A stretch of 64,000 nt of DNA from an uncultured Clostridia bacterium. GTDB taxonomy: Bacteria > Bacillota > Clostridia > Christensenellales > UBA1242. Every line of letters begins with the position of its first letter. Within the stretch, counting starts at the first letter, position 1. A program made the position numbers and the translations under genes. Positions 30,810 through 40,209 of the stretch are shown here, piece after piece. Below the pieces are notes generated by a model. It saw only the letters and a list, made by a program, of their open reading frames with translations. It did no database searches and was not told where the DNA came from. Where the stretch lies: contig CALVTJ010000004.1 of assembly GCA_944362545.1 (NCBI GenBank), forward strand, positions 1-64,000. The letters run 5' to 3'.

Positions 30810-32750
30810 TTATCTTCCACGGCTTCCGCCACCGCCTCCACCGCCTCCAAATGATCCACCTCTTCCACCACCAAAGCCACCACCACTTGAAATGCCACGA
30901 AAAGATGTAGTTGAGACAGGTCTTATGGAATAACTGTGCATGGAATGGCCGAGAAGAATGCCAAATGCCACTGCGGAGTTGTTCCCGCAATATTCCGGTT
31001 TTGGAACATGAAGACTGTCAAATTTTTCTTCCATAACATCGGTTATGTCATAGACATAGCAAAACGGCAAAATGTCATAATAATAGTTTGGATTGTCTTT
31101 GATAAGCATCTCAAGGCGGTCAAGTTCGGCAGTGACAAGAAAATTTTTAAAACCCAAAATTTTGCCCATGTCTTCAAGTTCTTCCTTGGAGTTAGCCTTC
31201 AAAAGCAAACCCGAACAATTTGACAGCACAAAAATGACAGACAGCACATAGCAAAGATACAAAAGGTCATAACTGCTTGACAGCGACCACGCAAGCATCA
31301 CAAGAGGAATTCCTCCAAAGATAAGCGACCAGAAAATTTTGAAAAAGAGCGGGGCATCAAGATAAAGTGCCGCAACAATGGCAATGATTGGAAATAACAA
31401 CATCACCATCATTGCCCATTGTCCCCAACCTAAAACGACATTCCAGATGATAAACAACAAAAGTGGAAGAATGGAGAAAACTGCGATTACGATGCGTGGA
31501 GTTCTCAAATTTTTCTCTTTTTTCTTTTCAATCTTGTAAAGTTTTTCAGCAGCGCTTTGCACATCGCGTTTCGCCTTTTGACTTTGCGAAAATGTGACCG
31601 TGTCACCACCTGCAAAAAGGGTATCAAAATAATTCTTTTCCATGGCCTTTGACTCAAAAAGTCTGTCATCAAGTTCCGGCCTTGGCAAATCTTTGAGTTT
31701 TGTCACTGTGACAGAATCATCTTCTTCAGTTTTCATGGAAACATAGCCCTTGCTTGCCCAAAAGATGACAAGGGAAGCAAAATCTTCTGACTTGATTTTT
31801 CCGCGATATGCTCTTGCAATGTCAAGTGGAGAATATCCTTTTGGTGGATAAAATTCTGGTGTGACCACCACTTCTCTTCTCTTTTTACCATTGAGCCAAA
31901 TGACCACCATCGGCACAATCAATGCGACAATGCCCAGTGCAAAACAAATCCAATAGAGTGCATCCGGCGTGTAATATGCATCAAAATAACCATTCGGCAA
32001 AATCAACTGCACGGTCAAGCCCTCTCCCGTCCAAAAGTTTGATGCACTGCAGGAGAAGGTCAAAGTTTGCTCATTATAGGAAAAATTTACATCTTCATTT
32101 AAAACAGGCTCCAGTCCTCTTGTGCGAAAGGACAAAACATCTTCAATCGACTGCCCCTCTTGCAAAAAAGTCTTTGGAAGTGTCACAGTTGCGGAAAAAT
32201 TTTCCACAGGGCTTGCAAAACCATAGTCCATCAAATCAAATGTAAAATCATCAAAAGCACTTATGAAGTCATCACCCATGTCATATTGATATTTGATTTG
32301 ATAGGTGTAAGTCCCATACTTATAATCGCCATCCGCACCGGTGTTTATATAAAAATAATCTTCATCGGTCGAAACAAAATTGTATTCATCTTCAAACTGC
32401 CCGCCTTCACTTCTTATCATCACATTTTCAAGGTGAAGATTGCTAACCGTGGTGGTGACATATTCTTTTCCCTGCCAAATTCGAGTTATACGGTTGACCT
32501 TTGACAAATTTCGAGAAATGCCGACATTTATATTTGGATATTGATATGTGACCGTGATATATTCTGTCACATCCAAAACCTTTTTGTCGGAAATAGAAAT
32601 CTCTTTTTCAACTGAATTGTAAGTTATATTGTCATCCAAAAGGTCTGCCGAAGCACTCTCTGTGCCAAAAAATGTAGGAACAAAAAATGCCATAGCAACA
32701 AGTGCCACTGTCATCAAAATCAAAGAAATCTTTTTTGTCAAGTTTTTCAT
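30810..32750 (-). CDS. DUF2207 membrane protein with glycine-rich C terminus
   Basis: The 646-aa protein has a signal peptide (residues 1-35), an extracytoplasmic domain (about 40-245) with the DUF2207 pattern ITVTYQYPNINVGISRNL, a membrane helix (about 250-270), a cytoplasmic part (GYSPLDIARAYRGKIKSEDFASLVIFWASKGYV), further helices at about 415-510 and a C-terminal tail rich in GGG and GGR. Function is unknown. Its place between serS and ftsA in a division cluster is unusual. AAAGGA lies before the ATG at 32750. Confidence 0.85.
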   Translation of the reverse strand: MKNLTKKISLILMTVALVAMAFFVPTFFGTESASADLLDDNITYNSVEKEISISDKKVLDVTEYITVTYQYPNINVGISRNLSKVNRITRIWQGKEYVTTTVSNLHLENVMIRSEGGQFEDEYNFVSTDEDYFYINTGADGDYKYGTYTYQIKYQYDMGDDFISAFDDFTFDLMDYGFASPVENFSATVTLPKTFLQEGQSIEDVLSFRTRGLEPVLNEDVNFSYNEQTLTFSCSASNFWTGEGLTVQLILPNGYFDAYYTPDALYWICFALGIVALIVPMVVIWLNGKKRREVVVTPEFYPPKGYSPLDIARAYRGKIKSEDFASLVIFWASKGYVSMKTEEDDSVTVTKLKDLPRPELDDRLFESKAMEKNYFDTLFAGGDTVTFSQSQKAKRDVQSAAEKLYKIEKKKEKNLRTPRIVIAVFSILPLLLFIIWNVVLGWGQWAMMVMLLFPIIAIVAALYLDAPLFFKIFWSLIFGGIPLVMLAWSLSSSYDLLYLCYVLSVIFVLSNCSGLLLKANSKEELEDMGKILGFKNFLVTAELDRLEMLIKDNPNYYYDILPFCYVYDITDVMEEKFDSLHVPKPEYCGNNSAVAFGILLGHSMHSYSIRPVSTTSFRGISSGGGFGGGRGGSFGGGGGGGGSRGR

Positions 32751-32819
32751 GTTCATCCTTTTTCACATTATAACAAAATTTTCAAAAACTCAAAATCTTT
32801 TTTTGCTTTGACAAAGAAA

Positions 32820-32843
32820 AAACAGAGATTTCTCTCTGCTTTT
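32820..32843 (-). terminator. Terminator of serS
   Basis: CAGAGA-GAAA-TCTCTG with T run on the minus strand, 11 bases after the serS stop. Confidence 0.8.
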
Positions 32844-32853
32844 TGACAAATTT

Positions 32854-34140
32854 TTACTTTTTCGGCAAAATCTTTTCTTTTCCGCCCATGTAAGGTTGGA
32901 GCACCTTTGGAATTAGAATGCTTCCATCTGCCTGAACATTGTTTTCAAGAAAGGCAATCAATGCTCTTGGAGAAGCCACAACGGTGTTGTTTAAAGTGTG
33001 CAGAAAGTAAGTCCCTTTTTCACCCTTTGCACGAATGCCAAGTCGCCTTGCCTGTGCATCGCCAAGATTACTGCAAGAGCCAACTTCAAAATATTTTTTC
33101 TGTCTTGGGCTCCATGCCTCAACATCACAACTTTTAACCTTCAAATCGGCAAGATCGCCACTGCAACATTCAAGTGTACGCACAGGTATATTCATATTGC
33201 GGAAGATATCCACTGCAAACTTCCACATTTTGTCATACCACTTCATACTGTCCTCTGGTTTGCAAATGACAATCATCTCTTCCTTTTCAAATTGATGCAA
33301 GCGATAAAGTCCTCGCTCTTCAAGACCATGTGCGCCAATTTCCTTTCTAAAGCATGGGCTATATGAAGTCATCGTGATTGGCAGAGAACTTTCAGGAATG
33401 ATTTGCCCCTTAAACTTTCCAATCATGCTATGTTCGCTTGTGCCAATAAGATAAAGGTCTTCACCTTCAATCTTATACATCATCGCTTCCATTTCAGCAA
33501 AACTCATAACTCCATCAACCACATCACTTCTTATCATGAAAGGTGGAATGCAAAATGTGAAGCCGTGGTCAATCATATAGTCACGCCCATAGGCAATCAT
33601 CGCTTCATGAAGCCTTGCCGCATCCCCCATGAGATAATAAAAACCTGTTCCGCTTGTTCTGCCGGCACTGTCTTTGTCAAGACCATCAATGCGTTCCAAA
33701 ATATCGGCATGATAAGGCACTTCAAAGTCTGGAACTTTTGGTTCTCCAAATCTTTCAAGTTCGACATTTTGGCTGTCATCCTTGCCAATTGGCACACTCT
33801 TGTCAATGATGTTTGGAATGACCAACATGTCTTTTCTTATCTTGGCGTTGAGTTCTTCTTCCTCTTTTTCAAGTTCACTTATGCGGTCGTTGTTTTTGCG
33901 CACCTGCTCTTTGATTTGATTTGCCTCTTCAAGTTTTTTTTCTTTCATAAGCATGCCAATCTTCGATGAAAGTGTGTTCCTTTGCGCACGAAGTTCATCT
34001 CTCTCCTGTTTGACTGCACGCAAACGCTTGTCCATGCTCTCAATCTCATCTACAAGCACAAGTTTTTCATCTTGAAACTTTTTGCGAATGTTCTCTTTCA
34101 CAAATTCTTTGTTTGTTCTTATCAAATTTATGTCAATCAT
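32854..34140 (-). CDS. serS: Seryl-tRNA synthetase
   Basis: SerRS charges tRNA-Ser. The 428-aa protein has the N-terminal coiled-coil arm (residues about 25-105, EIESMDKRLRAVKQERDELRAQ), then the class II core with GTGFYYLMGDAARLHEAM, LIGTSEHSM, PCFRKEIGAHG (motif 2) and EVGSCSNLGDAQARR with the C-terminal motif 3 segment. AGGAG precedes the ATG. A serine-type T-box leader controls it. Confidence 0.98.
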   Translation of the reverse strand: MIDINLIRTNKEFVKENIRKKFQDEKLVLVDEIESMDKRLRAVKQERDELRAQRNTLSSKIGMLMKEKKLEEANQIKEQVRKNNDRISELEKEEEELNAKIRKDMLVIPNIIDKSVPIGKDDSQNVELERFGEPKVPDFEVPYHADILERIDGLDKDSAGRTSGTGFYYLMGDAARLHEAMIAYGRDYMIDHGFTFCIPPFMIRSDVVDGVMSFAEMEAMMYKIEGEDLYLIGTSEHSMIGKFKGQIIPESSLPITMTSYSPCFRKEIGAHGLEERGLYRLHQFEKEEMIVICKPEDSMKWYDKMWKFAVDIFRNMNIPVRTLECCSGDLADLKVKSCDVEAWSPRQKKYFEVGSCSNLGDAQARRLGIRAKGEKGTYFLHTLNNTVVASPRALIAFLENNVQADGSILIPKVLQPYMGGKEKILPKK

Positions 34141-34184
34141 CTTCTCTTCTCCTTTTTGACTTAATTTTTGATGTGAGTTTTAAA

Positions 34185-34418
34185 AACAAAAAATCATCTC
34201 ATCAAAAGAAAAATTCTTTCAAGAGATGATGTAAAAACACCACGGTGCCACTCTTTTTGGACTTTTGTCCCACTCATTTTCTGCAAATTGCGCCATGCAG
34301 TCGGCTCTGCTCTTCGCAAATGTCTCGGGGATGGAACTGACAAATCGTGTTGTTTGTTTTCACCTGCCACAAACTCTCTGCAAACCTTTCTGTCAACATT
34401 CCCTTCAACGACAATTCA
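34185..34418 (-). promoter_or_regulatory. T-box leader of serS
   Basis: T-box RNAs sense uncharged tRNA and prevent premature termination. The diagnostic AGAGTGGCACCGTGGTG is on the minus strand at 34238-34254. A terminator stem ATCATCTC (34193-34200)/GAGATGAT (34223-34230) with a T run follows it, and the upstream part can form a long stem I. The serine specifier codon was not located with certainty. Confidence 0.93.
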
Positions 34419-34424
34419 TGCAAG

Positions 34425-34453
34425 ATTTTAAAACTTTTTTTTCAAATTGTCAA
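34425..34453 (-). promoter_or_regulatory. Promoter of the serS T-box leader
   Basis: TTGACA (34448-34453) and TAAAAT (34425-34430), spacer 17. Confidence 0.8.
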
Positions 34454-34505
34454 GGAAATTTACAACTTTTATTTTGTCCATTTTCATCTGTTTTAAATTT
34501 TCAAA

Positions 34506-35477
34506 TTAGTTCATTTCCATAAACGAATAATAAATATCATTTTCTGTTCGGTCAACAAAATCTGTCAGTGTCAAATTGTCCACTTTGATGCAACAATTTT
34601 GCAGAAGGTCATATGTGAGAGCAATTTTTTGCTCTTCCGTATGTTGAGTGCTGTCAAAGTTCATATATTCTCCACTGTCAGTTCTGACAACATAAATCGG
34701 CTCGCCATCCGAAGAGAGAATGTTTCCATCATCATCGACATTCTGATTGTAAATGGAACTCTCCACCGCAAACATCAGTTGCACCTTGTTTGAAAAAGCA
34801 AAATCAATGTTGTTTATCACAAATGTCCTGCCTTGATAGGTTGTCAATGTCAGTGCTGTGTATTCTCTTTGTGTCAGTTCATCTTGATAAGTCGAAAGTG
34901 CCATTTTTTCAAATTTTCCAAGTTGTTGTGCAAGAGTGCGGTTGTTTTCAAGCATCACACTATAAAAATTTTTCATGGACTCTTGTCCAATCTCCAAAAA
35001 ATCTCCAACTCTAACACTCTCGTTTCGCACAACTAAACCTTCCAACAGAATCTCCTGCCCCTGTACCGATTGAAAGTTGTCCAAAATTTTCAGTACGCGA
35101 AATTCATGGTCACAAATCAAAAACTCATCTTGATATTCCACGGCAAAGAGTTCTTCACGCTCTGCCACATGAATGACAAAGCGATTTGGAAAGACCGTTT
35201 CAATGTTTACCACTTTGATATATGCAAAATTTTCGTTTACACTGGCATAATCATAAATCTTGTCGATAGATTTTTGCTTCCCTTCAAAAAAGACCGTAGC
35301 GCCATAACGAAATTCTCCGGCTTCCACAATCTCATCTTCGCTCACAGTCAAATTCTCTGTTGTGGACTGCAAACTGACACTGACCGATGACAAACCAAAC
35401 AATGTCCACATCAAAATGAGAACCACTGCCACAACTGCAAAAATGATCGAAAGTGTGATGATAAGTTTTTTACTCAA
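34506..35477 (-). CDS. ftsQ: Cell division protein FtsQ/DivIB
   Basis: FtsQ/DivIB is a bitopic divisome protein. The 323-aa protein has a short cytoplasmic N terminus, one membrane helix (about 5-28), a POTRA domain (about 35-112, ending in VVNIETVFPNRFVIHVAEREELFAVE, its hallmark) and a beta domain. Its start overlaps the murA stop by 8 bases. A moderately long C-terminal tail (FDSTQHTEEQKIALTYDLL) is specific to this protein. Confidence 0.85.
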   Translation of the reverse strand: MSKKLIITLSIIFAVVAVVLILMWTLFGLSSVSVSLQSTTENLTVSEDEIVEAGEFRYGATVFFEGKQKSIDKIYDYASVNENFAYIKVVNIETVFPNRFVIHVAEREELFAVEYQDEFLICDHEFRVLKILDNFQSVQGQEILLEGLVVRNESVRVGDFLEIGQESMKNFYSVMLENNRTLAQQLGKFEKMALSTYQDELTQREYTALTLTTYQGRTFVINNIDFAFSNKVQLMFAVESSIYNQNVDDDGNILSSDGEPIYVVRTDSGEYMNFDSTQHTEEQKIALTYDLLQNCCIKVDNLTLTDFVDRTENDIYYSFMEMN

Positions 35478-36732
35478 TTTTTATCCTTTTTATGTCTGCA
35501 CCCAAAAGTTTGTATCTTTCCTCAATTTTTTCATAACCGCGGTCTATGTAATGAACATTGTGAACCGTTGCGTAGCCTTCCGCCTTGAGTCCTGCAAGCA
35601 CCAAACTTGCCCCTGCTCGAAGGTCGCTGGCAAACACATCTGCACCATACAATTTTTCCACACCACGCACAAGGGCAGTTCTGTCTTTGACGACAATGTC
35701 GGCACCCATTTTTTTGAGTTCGCTTGCCACCGCAAAGCGATTTTCAAAGACATTTTCTTGCAAAAGACAAACGCCACTGCTGACCGCCTGCAAAACCATC
35801 ATCTGCGATTGCAAATCGGTTGGAAAAAACGGGAATGGTCGTGTCTCAATTTTTGGAATAGCACACAACCTTTGGTCTGCTTTCAATCTTATTTTATCAT
35901 CAAAAACTTCAATTTGGCAAGCGGTTTGTTTAAGAAACGACACCAAACTTTCGTTATCTTTCAAAATCGCTCCATCCACCACAATATCCCCGCCACAAAT
36001 AGCAGTTGCCAAAAGATAAGTTCCCGCAACAATTCTGTCTGGCATGACATGAAAATTTCCTCCATGCATTTTTTTTACACCTACGACTCTTATCTCATCT
36101 TCACCCGCACCGCTGACATGTGCGCCCATAGCATTTAAAAAGTTTTGAAGATCGACAATCTCCGGCTCTTTTGCTACATTTTTGAGCACCGTTTCACCTT
36201 CAAGCAAGCATGCACACATCATCACACTTTCGGTTGCTCCAACACTTGGAAAATCAAAAATCACATTGCCTGCCTTCAAGTTTGTTCCATCACAAAAAAT
36301 GTAGCCGTGTCTTTCCAGCACTTTTGCGCCGAGCGTTTTGAAAGCACCAAGATGCAAATCAATCGGTCTTGAACCGATGTTGCAACCACCGGGATAGGCG
36401 ATTACCGCCCTTTTGAACCTTGCAAGAAGAGGTCCGAGCAAAAAGATAGAAGCACGCACTTTTTGCGTGCGCTCATGTGTTATTTTTGCATTTTGAATCT
36501 CTCTTGTGTCTATGTAAAGTTGCCTGTCGTTTGAGTGAGTTTTGATGTTTAAAGTTTTCAAAATCTCACGCATATTTTCTATATCTAAAAGATGTACAAA
36601 ATTTTCAAGTTCAATCTCTCCATCACACAAAACACAGCCTGCCATAATTGGCAAAAAAGCATTTTTTGCACCATCAACCTTGACAGAACCATGCAATTTT
36701 CTGCCACCGTAAACCAACAATTTTTCTTCCAT
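35470..36732 (-). CDS. murA: UDP-N-acetylglucosamine 1-carboxyvinyltransferase
   Basis: MurA adds enolpyruvate to UDP-GlcNAc, the first committed step of peptidoglycan synthesis and the fosfomycin target. The 420-aa protein has DGAKNAFLPIMAG at the N terminus, PGGCNIGSRPIDLHL with the catalytic Cys, and DRIVAGTYLLA. No SD is present; a TATAAT box lies 6 bases before the ATG at 36732, suggesting a leaderless transcript, though the -35 is poor. Confidence 0.96.
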   Translation of the reverse strand: MEEKLLVYGGRKLHGSVKVDGAKNAFLPIMAGCVLCDGEIELENFVHLLDIENMREILKTLNIKTHSNDRQLYIDTREIQNAKITHERTQKVRASIFLLGPLLARFKRAVIAYPGGCNIGSRPIDLHLGAFKTLGAKVLERHGYIFCDGTNLKAGNVIFDFPSVGATESVMMCACLLEGETVLKNVAKEPEIVDLQNFLNAMGAHVSGAGEDEIRVVGVKKMHGGNFHVMPDRIVAGTYLLATAICGGDIVVDGAILKDNESLVSFLKQTACQIEVFDDKIRLKADQRLCAIPKIETRPFPFFPTDLQSQMMVLQAVSSGVCLLQENVFENRFAVASELKKMGADIVVKDRTALVRGVEKLYGADVFASDLRAGASLVLAGLKAEGYATVHNVHYIDRGYEKIEERYKLLGADIKRIKIE

Positions 36733-36803
36733 AAAATCATTATATGAGCATAAAATTTTTGTGTGTTTGTTTGTGTTTAAATTTGACAGCATTCTTTTTT
36801 AAT

Positions 36804-37937
36804 TTACCTGCTATGACGACTCACCGACAGTGCCACCCCGACACCTGCCATAAAGACTGCCACGGATGTTCCACCACTTGAAATAAATGGAAGTGGAAGT
36901 CCTGTTGGCGGGATTGAACCTGTCACCACCGCTATGTTTAAAAGTGTCTGCACTGCAATGACAATTGCCACACCACAGGCAAGCAAACATCCAAATCTGT
37001 CCTTGGCATTTAAGCCGATTTTGAAAAGCAAAAACACCAAGGCAAAAAAGACCGCCATCAGCAAAACACAACCAACAAAGCCAAATTCTTCGCCAATGAT
37101 TGAAAAGATAAAGTCCGACTCTGCAAATGGCAGAAAAAGATATTTTTGTCTGGAATTGAACAATCCAACTCCAAAAAGCCCACCGTTGCCAAGACTGTAA
37201 AGTGATTGAATAAGTTGAAAGCCTTCTCCTTGTGGCGATGACCAAGGGTCAAGAAAAGCAAAGAGTCTGCGCAAACGATATGGCTCCGCCAAAATCAAAA
37301 TTGGCACTGTTGTCACTGCAACTGAAGAAAAGATGAGAGTGTGTTTCCTTTTGATTCCGCCCATGACAAGCATGAAAAAAGTGACAAGTGCTAGACACAT
37401 AGTCACACTCATGCTCGGTTCTATGATGACCAAAAGGCACAAAAGTCCTGCAACGGCAAGTGGCGGAAGAAGTCCTTTAAATGTCTTGATTTTCTCATGT
37501 TGTTCGGAAAGATAACTTGCCAAAAACAAAACTAGCGCAAATTTTGCAAGTTCTGATGGCTGAATGGAAATACCCAAAAAATTCACCCATCTGTTTGCCC
37601 CATAGCTTTGCACGCCAAAGCCTGGCACAAAAACCAAAATGAGCAATATGACACTGGCAAGCAAAACCCAATACTTAAATTTTTTCAAAATGTGATAATC
37701 AAAAAACGCAAAAAAGAAGAGAGCAAAAATGCCAAGTGCCACGCCGAATAGTTGTTTGAAAAGAAAGAAAAATTGATTGCCGTAACGGTGTTCGGCAGAA
37801 TAGCAACTTGCACTGTAGACCATAAGACATCCAAAACCGACCAAAAACAGCACCAACAAAATGACTGCAATCTCTCTCTTGTCAAACAACTTGGATTTTT
37901 CCGACACAAACAATTTCTTTTTTGTTTTAACTTTCAT
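36804..37937 (-). CDS. ftsW: Septal SEDS-family glycosyltransferase FtsW
   Basis: FtsW polymerises lipid II at the septum. The 377-aa protein has ten predicted helices after a basic N terminus; GFGVQSYGANRWVNFLGISIQPSELAK, EPYRLRRLFAFLDPW and GLPLPFISSGGTSV are SEDS signatures. The start at 37937 is supported by GGTGAT upstream and overlaps the murD end by 11 bases. FtsW rather than RodA is inferred from the division cluster. Confidence 0.93.
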   Translation of the reverse strand: MKVKTKKKLFVSEKSKLFDKREIAVILLVLFLVGFGCLMVYSASCYSAEHRYGNQFFFLFKQLFGVALGIFALFFFAFFDYHILKKFKYWVLLASVILLILVFVPGFGVQSYGANRWVNFLGISIQPSELAKFALVLFLASYLSEQHEKIKTFKGLLPPLAVAGLLCLLVIIEPSMSVTMCLALVTFFMLVMGGIKRKHTLIFSSVAVTTVPILILAEPYRLRRLFAFLDPWSSPQGEGFQLIQSLYSLGNGGLFGVGLFNSRQKYLFLPFAESDFIFSIIGEEFGFVGCVLLMAVFFALVFLLFKIGLNAKDRFGCLLACGVAIVIAVQTLLNIAVVTGSIPPTGLPLPFISSGGTSVAVFMAGVGVALSVSRHSR

Positions 37938-39228
37938 CTTTATCACCAAAAATCAAACTTTCAAACCTTTCGCCACGCTCTGCAAAACTAGAAAACTCAT
38001 CAAAACTTGCACATGCTGGAGAGAGCAAAACAAAGTCTCCGTTTGTGGATTTTTGTTTGCAAAACTGCACTGCCTGTTCAAATTTTTGAACATACACACT
38101 CTCATATCCAAACTTTTTTGCACATTCATCAATGTTTCTTCCATCCTGTCCAAAACAGACAATTTGCTTGATTTTGAAACCTAAAGAAAACAGTTTTGAG
38201 TATTCAATATTTTTGCCTTGCCCACCCATAAGCAGAATAATACTCTTGTTTTTGAATGTTTCCACACATGCCATGGTGGATGCCACATTTGTTGCTTTAC
38301 TGTCATCCACAAAAGTGACACCATCAAGTTTTCCAAGCACCTGCATTCTGTGAGATGCTGGCGCAAAATGAGCAAGTGCAAAGGAATAATTTTGTGGTGT
38401 GGCTTTAAAATGTGAACATACACTCACGCTTGCCAAAACATTTTCCAGATTCTTTTCTCCCACAAGTCCTATGTCATTCAGACTTACAATAGGTTTGCGA
38501 TTGACAAAAATTTGGTTTTTGAAAACATAAACACCTTTTTTCAATTTCTGCTTGGAGAAAAATTGACAGTTTTTGTGTAAAATCATCCTTTTTGCTTCAT
38601 CATCATCAAGATTTAACACAAGCACATCATTCCGTTTCAAATGCTGTGCAATTTTTCCTTTGCAAGCGCGATAATTCTCAAAATTTTCATGCCTGTCCAA
38701 ATGGTCTTCTTTTATGTTTGTTATGCATGCCACATCAGCACGAAAAAATCTGCTTGCTTCAAGTTGAAAACTGCTCACCTCACACACCACTACACTGTCT
38801 TTGGTTGTCTTTTCGCAAATTGCCGAAAATGGCAATCCAATGTTTCCACACAAAAAAGTTTTATAACCTGCAGTTTTCAAAATTTTGTTTGTCAGCATAC
38901 ACACTGTTGTCTTTCCATTTGTGCCGGTGACCGCAACAATTTTGCCTTTGCAAAAAAGATATGCAAGGTCAAGTTCGGAAATGATTGGGATGTTTCTTTT
39001 TTCAAACTTCTCCAAAATTTGATTATGCAGACACTTAACTCCGGGACTTACAACCACCAAATCAAAATCCTTTTCCTGCGGATGCCTTTCAAAGCCGACA
39101 TAGTCATAAAAATGCACATCATCATCAAAAAAACTGACATACGCATTGTGTTTTCGCAAAAGTTTGATTGCCGAGCGCCCACTGTCGCCAAGTCCATAAA
39201 CTAGAACATTTTTGTTTTTCAGTTTCAT
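37927..39228 (-). CDS. murD: UDP-MurNAc-L-alanine:D-glutamate ligase
   Basis: MurD adds D-Glu to UDP-MurNAc-L-Ala using ATP. The 433-aa protein has the N-terminal Rossmann VLVYGLGDSGRSAIKLL, the P-loop AVTGTNGKTT, NIKEDHLDRHENFENY and the C-terminal DDSKATNVAST. AAGGA precedes the ATG. It lies 12 bases after mraY in the dcw operon. Confidence 0.95.
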   Translation of the reverse strand: MKLKNKNVLVYGLGDSGRSAIKLLRKHNAYVSFFDDDVHFYDYVGFERHPQEKDFDLVVVSPGVKCLHNQILEKFEKRNIPIISELDLAYLFCKGKIVAVTGTNGKTTVCMLTNKILKTAGYKTFLCGNIGLPFSAICEKTTKDSVVVCEVSSFQLEASRFFRADVACITNIKEDHLDRHENFENYRACKGKIAQHLKRNDVLVLNLDDDEAKRMILHKNCQFFSKQKLKKGVYVFKNQIFVNRKPIVSLNDIGLVGEKNLENVLASVSVCSHFKATPQNYSFALAHFAPASHRMQVLGKLDGVTFVDDSKATNVASTMACVETFKNKSIILLMGGQGKNIEYSKLFSLGFKIKQIVCFGQDGRNIDECAKKFGYESVYVQKFEQAVQFCKQKSTNGDFVLLSPACASFDEFSSFAERGERFESLIFGDKDES

Positions 39229-39240
39229 AAAAATCCTTCA

Positions 39241-40209
39241 TCAAATCACAACAGCAAACCACACTGCAAGCACAGCAAGACACACCGCCATTGTTATAAT
39301 TATATATACTGTGACAATGCGATTTTCATGCACTCCTTTTTGTTCAAAATGATGATGAAGTGGTGCCATAAGAAAAATTCGGTGCTTTGTGCGTTTATAA
39401 TGCAAAACCTGAATGATGTCCGAAAGGGCAGAAAGCACAAACATAACACCCATGATTGGCAAAAGGAGTTCCAATCCACTCAAAACTGCCACCACACCAA
39501 TAAATCCGCCAAGTGCCAGCGAACCTGTGTCGCCCATAAAAATTTTCGCCGGAAAGCAATTGAACATCAAAAAGCCAGCAAGCCCGCCACACAGTCCAAA
39601 ACATAGCATGGCAAGATTTGACATTTCATCAGAACCTAAACTTGCCAAAATCACACCAAAGGACAAAATATAGACAAAACTAACTCCGCCTGCAAGTCCA
39701 TCAAGTCCATCTGTCAAATTGACACTGTTTGCGGTGGCGACAAGCACCAACATGACAAGAGGAATGACACCCCAGCCCAAATCAAAACTCCATGAGAAAA
39801 ACGAGATACTTGTCCGTCCAGACAGATAAACAAACACTGCCACAATGACAGCAATGCCAACTTGTCCCACTATTTTTTGATAAGGTCGCAGTCCTTCATT
39901 GTGATGAAAATGAACCTTCAAAAAATCATCCAAAAACCCGAGCAGAGCATAACAAAATGTCACAGCAAGAGCAAACCATGCCAAAAAAGTGGAATATTCA
40001 AAAAGAAAGCAGGATGCAAAAATCAATGTCAACAAAAAGACCAGTCCACCCATTGTTGGCGTGCCTTCTTTTGATGCGTGCTTGTCCACATAATGTAAAA
40101 TACTTTGCGATGCTTTGAGTCTTTTGCAAAACCAAAGCACAATAGGAGCAATTATGCTGGCAAAGACCAAACACAAAAGCCCACACAACAAAAACTTAAC
40201 AACCATCAT
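39241..40209 (-). CDS. mraY: Phospho-MurNAc-pentapeptide transferase
   Basis: MraY makes lipid I from UDP-MurNAc-pentapeptide and undecaprenyl phosphate in the membrane. The 322-aa protein has ten helices with KEGTPTMGGLVFL, NLTDGLDGLAGG (catalytic Asp pair), FMGDTGSLALGG and APLHHHFEQKG. Its start lies inside the murE end (14-base overlap). Confidence 0.96.
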   Translation of the reverse strand: MMVVKFLLCGLLCLVFASIIAPIVLWFCKRLKASQSILHYVDKHASKEGTPTMGGLVFLLTLIFASCFLFEYSTFLAWFALAVTFCYALLGFLDDFLKVHFHHNEGLRPYQKIVGQVGIAVIVAVFVYLSGRTSISFFSWSFDLGWGVIPLVMLVLVATANSVNLTDGLDGLAGGVSFVYILSFGVILASLGSDEMSNLAMLCFGLCGGLAGFLMFNCFPAKIFMGDTGSLALGGFIGVVAVLSGLELLLPIMGVMFVLSALSDIIQVLHYKRTKHRIFLMAPLHHHFEQKGVHENRIVTVYIIITMAVCLAVLAVWFAVVI

